Below are positions 56,884-64,000 of a DNA stretch of 64,000 nucleotides, one piece after another. The notes beneath the pieces were generated by a model. The model ran no database searches. It had not been told where the DNA came from and saw only the letters and a list, made by a program, of their open reading frames with translations. A program made the translations under genes and the position numbers. Within the stretch, counting starts at the first letter, position 1; every line of letters starts with the position of its first letter. Location of the stretch: positions 114,099 through 178,098 of the forward strand of contig KL197751.1 in NCBI GenBank assembly GCA_000697665.1, in the 5' to 3' direction. The stretch comes from Jaapia argillacea MUCL 33604 (Eukaryota; Basidiomycota; Agaricomycetes; Jaapiales; Jaapiaceae).

Positions 56884-57200
56884 CCCTCCAAGCTACTGGG
56901 TTTCGTTCCTCGTCCCTTGTTGAACGCCGACATACCGTCCCGATCTCTTCTCCGTGCTTTTCATACTCTCAGGAATCCCTTTGCCATGTTCACCTCATGC
57001 TATATCACCTCCGATTACGATTCGCCGCTGAACGAATTGAATCTATCCAATGTCTTGATCGATCCCTTCATCGAATTCGAATGCTCGATCTCTTGTGGGC
57101 TCCCGAGTTAAGAATGTTCGGAGGCGGAGTCGTGCGAGACCAAGTCGAGGTGGTGTTCGTCACATCAAATTCAAGACCTTGGCTTCAGACTTGTGACTCT
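56884..57200 (+). pseudogene. Relic of the C-terminal third of copy D
   Basis: In different frames this stretch reads LNADIPSRSLLRAF, IEFECSISC and LLWAPELRMFGG, then VEVVFVTSNS. These line up in order with TNTDIHSRPLLRSF, VEIECSVSC, CLGWVLSREW and GGVFRIKVNS of copy F. The order is kept but the frame changes, which points to decayed 3' coding sequence rather than a spliced exon. No last exon of the PRWLSxFPxL type was found after it. Confidence 0.45.
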
Positions 57201-57392
57201 GGTCTCCGATCTTAGACACAGGACTTTTGGGCGAATACCATCAGAAGTGCCTGATTGGATATACACTGACTGGCACTAACTGCATAGCTTCACAGCTTGT
57301 ACAGCTTCATCTAAAGACCCGTCAAACCCCCTCTGCCTTCGAGTTCATCGACTAGCCCTATTACTCCCCTGCGAAACACGCAATCGCCCCAT

Positions 57393-58694
57393 ATGCAAGC
57401 CCACCAACATATCTCTACAGAGTCGCTGGCGTCTGGCCGTGACTCAGATATCGATACTCGTACCATTGTCTCCCCAGCTTCCATCTTCTCATTGGATGAA
57501 TCGGAAACTGCGACGCTCAGGGCTCCCTCGTTATCTAGTGGATCTCTATTCTCAAAGTCTCAGGGTATGATGCTCCCTCCGAAGAAACCGAAGCTAAACT
57601 GACCAAAGGTTCAGAAACGATAGTTCCCAAGAAGGCTCGTCGGGGGATGATGGGAATCATTCAATGTGTCTTAGTACGCACTTCACATTCCCCACCGATT
57701 TCATCTCCTAATACCCCCAACTGCGCACCAGACACCATTCAACAAGTCCGATAGCACGAACGACAAACTATCAGATCCATGTAACCCACTCACCGAGATA
57801 TCTCGCCTTCTCAAACGATACAAAATATCAACTATTTCAGGCCATCGAGCCAAAGCCAAGAAACTCTCCAGCACAATACTCTACATCAGTACCCAGCTCG
57901 ATTACGAGTGTATCGAAGCCATAACTCGATTACCCTACCCCTACCTTCCGAAATTCGCAGGCATATCTGTCTGCATCCACGAACCCTACACCAACAAACT
58001 GAAGACCCTAACTGATTTCGTCGAGAGAATGAGCGCGCTAGGAGCGGTTTTTTTGACCTTTTGTTTGCGTCATGATGAGAGGAGGAACAAGGTCGAAAGG
58101 TGGAAGGAAGGGGAGAATGAAGCGCTTGTTGGGTTCCTTGGGGCGTTGGAGGGGAAAGATTGTGGATTGCTAGTTATCGACGAGCATCGTGGCATCTGGC
58201 TGTGTCGATCTCAGCATCCCGACGGACCACAATTTGAAGTGTCCGAACCTTCGCACGCAAACCCAGAAAAGCTACCCTCGCCTCCTCCCTTACCATCTTC
58301 ATACTCCGTCCCCGTCCTCCCTTCCCCGCTCTCCACTCTAACGATCCTTGAAATCTCCCACCCACTCATGTTTGCCTCCCCCTGGTTAACGTACCTAACC
58401 CAAACAATCAACTCATCCCCTCTCGTTTCGCTCAGCCTAAGATCCGACAATCTTCCATTCCAAGACTGGTCTTCCCTCCTTCACAATATCTCCGTCCCTT
58501 CCCTCCAGAGTCTCTGTATATCAGGCCAACTGCAGCGGGTGGACTTCATGGAGTTCCGGGAGAGACATAAGACGGTTAGGATGTGGGGTTATGTGAGGGA
58601 CGGTGAAAGGTTTGTGCATTTCAAGGACGGAGTATGGCCCTGGAGTGTCAGTAGGCGGGATGTTACACCGATCCGGGTAGGTGTTAGTCGTTGA
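57393..58694 (+). CDS. LRR-like protein, copy E of the A-H family, C-terminally short
   Basis: Exon 1: MQAHQHISTESLASGRDSDI, DTRTIVSPASIFSLDESETA, TLRAPS, ending KSQ. Exon 2 after a gttcag acceptor: ETIVPKKARRGMMGIIQCVL. Exon 3 (57732-58694): TPFNKSDSTNDKLSDP, LTEISRLLKRYKISTISGHR, ILYISTQLDYECIEAITRLP, ISVCIHEPYTNKLKTLTDFV, FLTFCLRHDERRNKVERWKE, HPLMFASPWLTYLTQTINSS, ISGQLQRVDFMEFRERHKTV, ending IRVGVSR. All three exons are open and phases agree, so a protein of about 395 residues is expected. Like D and H it lacks the FPAGFTLPQL region and the last exon seen in A-C and F. Confidence 0.68.
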
Positions 58695-59136
58695 GAGCGG
58701 TGGTGAGATGGGGAACGATGTTGGGTCAGGTTGGGTCAGAGCGACAGTTTACATGCCTCGAGAGGACCAGGTCGGGTTTGGGAGATGGAGATAGTATTGG
58801 GTTGTGGTTGGGATCATGTCGGGATCATGTCGGGCAAGCCTTTGTAATTAGCGTAAAGAGAACGTGTGCCCAGGATGGACATGTCCCTGGTGGGTGTGCA
58901 GTCAGGTCAGGATGTGAGAGGACATTGACGCGTTTTGGACGCGTTGACGTCGGATGCGTCGTTTGAATTTGTCCAAGGTCGCCTCCGTTGGCACGAACAC
59001 AGCCTCGTCCCGCTTACCCTTGCACACCAACCGACCATCTTCAGCTCCACTGTTCCCATTTCTCGTTCTTTGTCCATATCCCTTCTCCGCTGCTGATTCA
59101 CCGCCGTATTGAACAACGCCTTTCATACTACTTACC
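58695..59136. other. Intergenic between copies E and F
   Basis: About 440 bases. The left part has a run of gtcgggt and gggatcatgtc direct repeats near 58720-58830. No relic of a C-terminal exon was recognised, in contrast with the region after copy D. Confidence 0.4.
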
Positions 59137-61186
59137 ATGGACCCTCGCTGGAACAAATCCTCAGAATCATTAGTGTCGAGGGATGATACAGCTACCCTCG
59201 TCGACTCGGCCTCCATCCTCTCCCTAGAAGAATCAGAAACGTCAACTCTGAGGTCGGTCTCCAGGGCCTCGACGTATACGGTACAAGCTTCATACTCTCA
59301 AGGTGAATTGCTCCTTGCATACGATGATATGCCCGAGGGATGCTAACACTGATAGAGAAGAAACCATCACATATCCTGCGAGGAACCAAGAGTCTGGGGT
59401 TTTGGGAGCGACTCGGCGAATCATGGTACGTGCATGCATCTGTCTCAGAGAACCACGTTTGCTGGTTTCATCTATAATACTCCAGTCAGTCTTTCATAGG
59501 AAAGACAAACCACACGATTCGACCTCCAGAACAATCGGCTCGCCGACTTCCCTGGCTGAGCAGACTTTGGAGTTGACGGGGAAGAAAAGTAATTTGACGC
59601 ACCACCACTGGACACTGGGCTCCAGTAATTCCAAATCTCAAGGTCAGACACCAACCGTTCTCCCCTTGCCCCTTCTTCATCCTTACTTATATTCCAACGT
59701 CGGTAGTACTCTCAGACCACGACTTTTCTCTCCTCCTACAACAATACGATATTCAAGATGGTAGAGGGAATCAAGTCTCCAGTCCCCAATTCGACAAAAC
59801 CACCCTCAAATTCACCTCCTCACTCAATTTCGAAGGTCTCGCGTACCTCGGCCGTTCCCGTTTGCCTGTTACCCTCCTAGGAATCCACGCATATATTCAC
59901 GATCCTTCCTCTACTCATCTGGACGGCCTAACTGGCTTCCTTGACCAATTACCTTCGCTCAATCACATCTGGTTATATTTCTGCAACGAGAATTCCGACG
60001 ATCCCGCTTGGGCAGGGGAGGTCGCTTGCAAACTCGTTAAGTTCTTCCAAGTGTTGGCCACGAAACAATGCAAGCTATTCTCGATCGTCAAGTACCCTTC
60101 TAGCGCTCACTCCTCAAAACTCGAACTCTTCCCAAATCTCCCTCCAAACCCCAACACCTCCCCATCACCTGACTCTCAAATCGAATCTGTACATCATCTC
60201 AGACCACTAGCTTCCCTATCAACCCTAACCGTCGGACTCCCTCTTATGTTCGCCCCTCCATGGGTCTACTGGACAGCACGTACCATCAACCTATCCTCAA
60301 TCGACTCTCTCTATCTCACCCCTCCCTCACCCCCCGATTGGCCTTCCATCCTCCCACTCATCTCAGCTAGGTTCCTAAAACGGTTCTGTATCCAAGGTAT
60401 CACCTTCGTCGACCTCGTAGCATTCTTATACCGCCATCAAGAGATTGAGAATTTATGTCCTATGAACATACAGTTGGATTTTCAAGGGTTTGCGCCGACG
60501 GTTCCACTATCCCTCCCGGCTGGGTTCGCGCTACCAAACTTGAGGACCCTAATCGCCGCACCAGAATTCGCCCTTCGTCTCTTAACAAATACCGATATAC
60601 ACTCCCGACCCCTTCTTCGCTCTTTCATCCTATCAGGAACCTCGGCACCTCATACGCTCTCCGAACATGATCCATATCCTGGGATCGTTTCGTTGGATGA
60701 AAGTATTCGGTGCATCAAACGTGTTCGGATCCCACTTGTGGAGATTGAATGCTCGGTTTCTTGTGAGGGGTGTTTGGGTTGGGTTTTGAGTCGGGAGTGG
60801 GGGGAGGAGGACGAGGAGGAGTCGGGTTACAAGACTAAGGAGAAGGGTGGCGTTTTTCGTATCAAGGTGAACTCGAGCTGCTCTTCGTCGAGGTACGCCT
60901 CCGCTGGTAGAGATATCGTGAGTGGCTGGACCTTCCCCTCTACCTCTCCCTACCCATAACTCACCCCTCCATACTTACAATCCAGGAACGAACCTTGCCC
61001 AGATGGTTATCAAATTTCCCATCCCTAACAGAATTCACCCTCAATTCATCATCTATCGGTGTAGACGGAGAACGAAGATTGATCAAAGCTATACATGAGT
61101 GGTGTCCTGGGGTTGGAACGTTTGCAATTGGGTCGACGAGAGTCGAGACTCGGAAGGAATTGCAATGTTTAGTTGAGATTGTTTGA
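59137..61186 (+). CDS. LRR-like protein, copy F of the A-H family (no F-box seen)
   Basis: Exon 1: MDPRWNKSSESLVSRDDTAT, LVDSASILSLEESETSTLRS, ending YSQ. The opening MDP is shared with copy G. Exon 2: ETITYPARNQESGVLGATRR, IM. An extra exon with SVFHRKDKPHDSTSRTIGSP and GSSNSKSQ follows, then the large exon: DFSLLLQQYDIQDGRGNQV, LLGIHAYIHDPSSTHLDGLT, LASLSTLTVGLPLMFAPPWV, LYRHQEIENLC, LPAGFALPNLRTLIAAPEFA, LLTNTDIHSRPLLRSF, up to GRDI. The last exon has LPRWLSNFPSLTEFTLNSSS and RLIKAIHEWCPGVGTF, with the stop at 61184. The whole architecture of A-C is kept at lower identity, so F is an older branch. Function unknown. Confidence 0.7.
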
Positions 61187-62059
61187 GGAGGCCTGGTCAG
61201 ACGAACAAGCTGATTTTGACGGGGGAGGTTGCTACAGTATGTGTCCATGTAAGGTACCTACTCTCGACTTCGAAAACCAAATGATAAATCAGATTTACGA
61301 TCTCCAAGTACAACCCGTCATGACTTACTCCGACTGAAATACAAGTGGCATATCTGGGATGATGATGAACTCTGGGTTTTTATCCCGCAACAAGCTAACT
61401 ACGAGCTAAGACGCGGTGGTCCGTACTAATCCTACTGTTGCCGTACAGTAAGTAATGTTTGGGGCCGTCTCGACTGTTCTAAATCTAAGGAATCTAGTAT
61501 AGGGTGGTTTCAAAATTGTATCGTGAAGGGTGGGGGTGTAAGGCATATATAGGTTTGCGCCCAAGAGAAAATGGGTTTGCAGATTGCGGTGCATGGCATC
61601 TCTGGGACAAGCACGTTAACTGGGTGGCGCTGTTCAGATTTGTGATTCCGGGGTGAATATAGGAGAAATGTGGGATTGGAAGATCAACGTGGAACGGTTG
61701 GGGGAAATTGTTTGGAAAGAATTCCAGCTGCAGGCTGACCGTCAAATGTTGCAATTGGTGGGAGTGGGTTGTGTTGGCAGGAGCAAGACATTTGTCTCGT
61801 AAACGGTAAGGTCTCCTCAAGGACGAGGTCCACGGACTTCAAAGACCAGTCTGTCCTGGACTGGGCAGACGTCGCAGGATCCTCCACGTGGAGAACATGC
61901 CGTTCGTTGACCGGCGTTCAACGACACGGTTGACCTGGGATGAATCTCAACTCATCTTGGCATTGTACTCGCACTATACTGTATATCATATCCAAATCCC
62001 TTCTCATAGTCTGAGCTCAAAGAACCGGCGGCACACAGCGCCCACTGGCGACCAACATT
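61187..62059. other. Intergenic, about 870 bases, nothing assigned
   Basis: Several short minus-strand frames (60 to 108 codons) overlap but show no motif. The right end must hold the promoter of the TPR gene. No repeat or RNA gene was recognised. Confidence 0.45.
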
Positions 62060-64000
62060 ATGACCGTGGATAATGACACTGGGGACCGAGGAGAGGGTGA
62101 AGTGCACGACTCTGCACCTTTCGTCGTGGATTCGAGTTCAGAAGCAAGGGCATCCGAGGATCCTCCAGGTTGGTTACAAATCATGAAGAACGAAGGTGAG
62201 CATCCACGTCCTACCACCGCATGCCATATAACCGACATTCAACTACAGTCATCGCTGTGCTACACTTCGTCCGTGGGGTAGGGTTTTGGCTAGCCTACTA
62301 CATGGGAAGGAGTAATCCCGCCAATATGGATCGTTGCATCTCATCGTGGCAAATTGTTGTACGATCGCTGCGGAAGGGGCACATCGGCCGACGATTCGTT
62401 GCAAACTCTCTTGGAGTTGCATTCGACCGGCGCTACCATTACTCTGGAGATTGGGAAGATGTCAATGCCTCAGTTGAGGCGTTTCAAGATGCATTGAATG
62501 AGTGCCCGAAGATGGGCTCATCCCGTTTGCTTTGCCTGACCAACCTGGGAGACGCCCTCCGTACACGATACTCTCACCGCAGAGCAGCTGAAGACATCAA
62601 ACTGTCGATCGGATTCTTGAGCGAGGCGTTCGAACACAGTCACGCTGGGACGCGAAAGCTCCATTTATTCACCTTACCCAACTGGGTTCGTCAGCTTGGG
62701 GGTCAGCGACCCTACGACAGCCGCCACGCGTCTATGCTTACCCTCGGAACTGCGTTCCGAGAGCGATTCGAGCATTCAGGCGATCCTGAAGACATTCGGC
62801 GTGCTCTTGAACTTCTGCAAGGTGCATTCGACCTCACTCCATCCGGACATCCCAATCGCGCCTTTACCCTCCTGGATCTCGCCCTAGCCTATCGTGCCAA
62901 ATTCACGAAGCTTGGCGGGCTCTCTAACATTGACCGTGCGGTAGAACTCCTTGAAGAAGCTCTCTCACTCTTCCGGCAAACTCAGCGGGACCGCTACATC
63001 TACTTGATTGATCTAGGCCAGGTCCTCGAAGTTCGCTATCTAGAGAGTGGGAGGATGGATGATTTACAGAGAGCACTGGATCTTTATGAAGAGGTTCCGG
63101 CGCTTTTACCAGAAGGGGACCCGGAGTACTATCTTTACCTCTGCTTCTCTGCAGAGGCTCAGTTGCTCCGATTTCAAGCCTTGGGGGAAGTCTCCGATCT
63201 TCACGGCTCGATTCGCATGCTGAACGAAGCCGTTGAGATGCTTCCTATTGACCACGCACGTCGGGGCGAAACCGTCAGCATGCTATGCTCCGCACTCTTC
63301 GCTCGATATTACCAATTTCGTGTCGTTACGGACTTATTCAGGGCTATTGAGCTCTATGTTCACGTTTTGGACCTCCGTCCTCTGGGACATCCTCAACGAG
63401 CCGATACCCTGGTTGACCTGGCAAACGTAGAGCTATTGAGGTACTCAACCTTTGACGAGCTTGAGTACTTGGGAAGGGCGATCTCCAGGCTCTCCGAGGC
63501 TGATGGACTTCTGGCGACTGATCATCCTGTGCGTGGTATCCAGGAGACTATTCTAGCCCAAGCCGTTCTCAAGCGTTTCGCCCTTCTCGATAATACTGAG
63601 GACCTAGCCCGTGGCGTCAATCTGCAACATCAGGCTTTGACACACCTCTCCGAGAGACATTATTGGAGGGATTTTACGATGAGCGGGCTTGCTGAGGCAT
63701 TACTCATTCGGTATCGCCTCTCGGGAAAAGTCGAAGATCTAGATGAAGCCACCGAGATTTGCCAAGACATACTGGACGATTTCTGCTCCCCTATCAGTCC
63801 ACAGCGTACCCAATACCTAACACAACTGGGGGAAACTCTGCTTAGTCGATATCGGGCTCGTCACCACCAGACCGACTTGGATGGGGCGATGAGTGCTTTC
63901 CATATGGCAGTGACACATCCATTCTCCGGCTCTTATGTCAGGCTGATGACCAGTGTCAAATGGCTAGCAGCGATTAACGAGCTATCTCTGCATGAGCAAG
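62060..64000 (+). CDS. Large tetratricopeptide-like repeat protein, 5' part only
   Basis: Exon 1: MTVDNDTGDRGEGEVHDSAP, with a Ser/Glu-rich stretch and PPGWLQIMKNE before gtgagc. After an intron ending ctacag (62249) one frame is open to the window edge, over 580 codons. It carries about ten degenerate helical repeats of roughly 50 residues: LGVAFDRRYHYSGDWEDVNA, LCLTNLGDALRTRYSHRRAA, LTLGTAFRERFEHSGDPEDI, RRALELLQGAFDLTPSGHPN, LDLALAYRAKF, LGETLLSRYRARHHQTDLDG. The spacing (LG-x-x-L-x-x-R-[F/Y] ... D[I/L]-x-x-A[I/V]) is that of the TPR arrays in Agaricomycete TPR-CHAT proteins. There a CHAT peptidase domain follows at the C-terminus; that part lies outside the window, so CHAT is only a prediction. 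Confidence 0.8.

Overview
The window looks like chromosomal DNA of a filamentous basidiomycete, most likely an Agaricomycete. Genes sit on both strands and are broken by many short GT-AG introns of about 45 to 70 bases, some around exons of only 20 to 40 bases. The gene content is typical of that group: F-box/LRR-like proteins, DUF6534 membrane proteins, DUF4246, a tiny metallothionein, dienelactone hydrolases and a TPR protein. No rRNA, tRNA or CRISPR array was recognised. All identifications come from reading translations by eye; no database search was run.

Layout. 0-14 kb: an LTR-like, CATTGT-rich edge, an F-box protein (minus), a DUF6534 membrane protein (minus), a MOSC-domain protein (minus), an unknown small gene, a Pin1/Ess1 prolyl isomerase (minus), a DUF4246 protein (plus) and a first member of an F-box/LRR-like family (minus, here 'copy G'). 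14-28 kb: an acidic protein (plus), two tandem dienelactone hydrolases (plus), a 25-residue metallothionein (minus), a tandem repeat, a paralogue relic plus an F-box-like gene (plus), the second acidic protein (minus) and another F-box gene (minus). 28-29.5 kb: a pseudogene of the copy G family ('copy H').

31-43.7 kb: three more DUF6534 genes, two plus and one minus, around CCT3 (chaperonin gamma subunit, minus), then ATG101 (autophagy, plus). 45.6-61.2 kb: six plus-strand tandem copies (A-F) of the copy G family. Copies A, B and C come from a recent triplication that also carried a promoter element and a stretch of minus-strand sequence. 62 kb to the edge: the 5' part of a large TPR protein gene.

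Housekeeping genes (CCT3, PIN1, ATG101, MOSC) are single and scattered between lineage-specific families that are duplicating and decaying. The best candidate for an undescribed system is the A-H family. Every scorable member has the same small first exon (Ser/Thr/Asp-rich, with a SETxTLR-like core) and a second exon beginning at an SQ-[E/D]-T-I junction, joined to a large LRR-like exon. Only copy G still shows an F-box-like segment.
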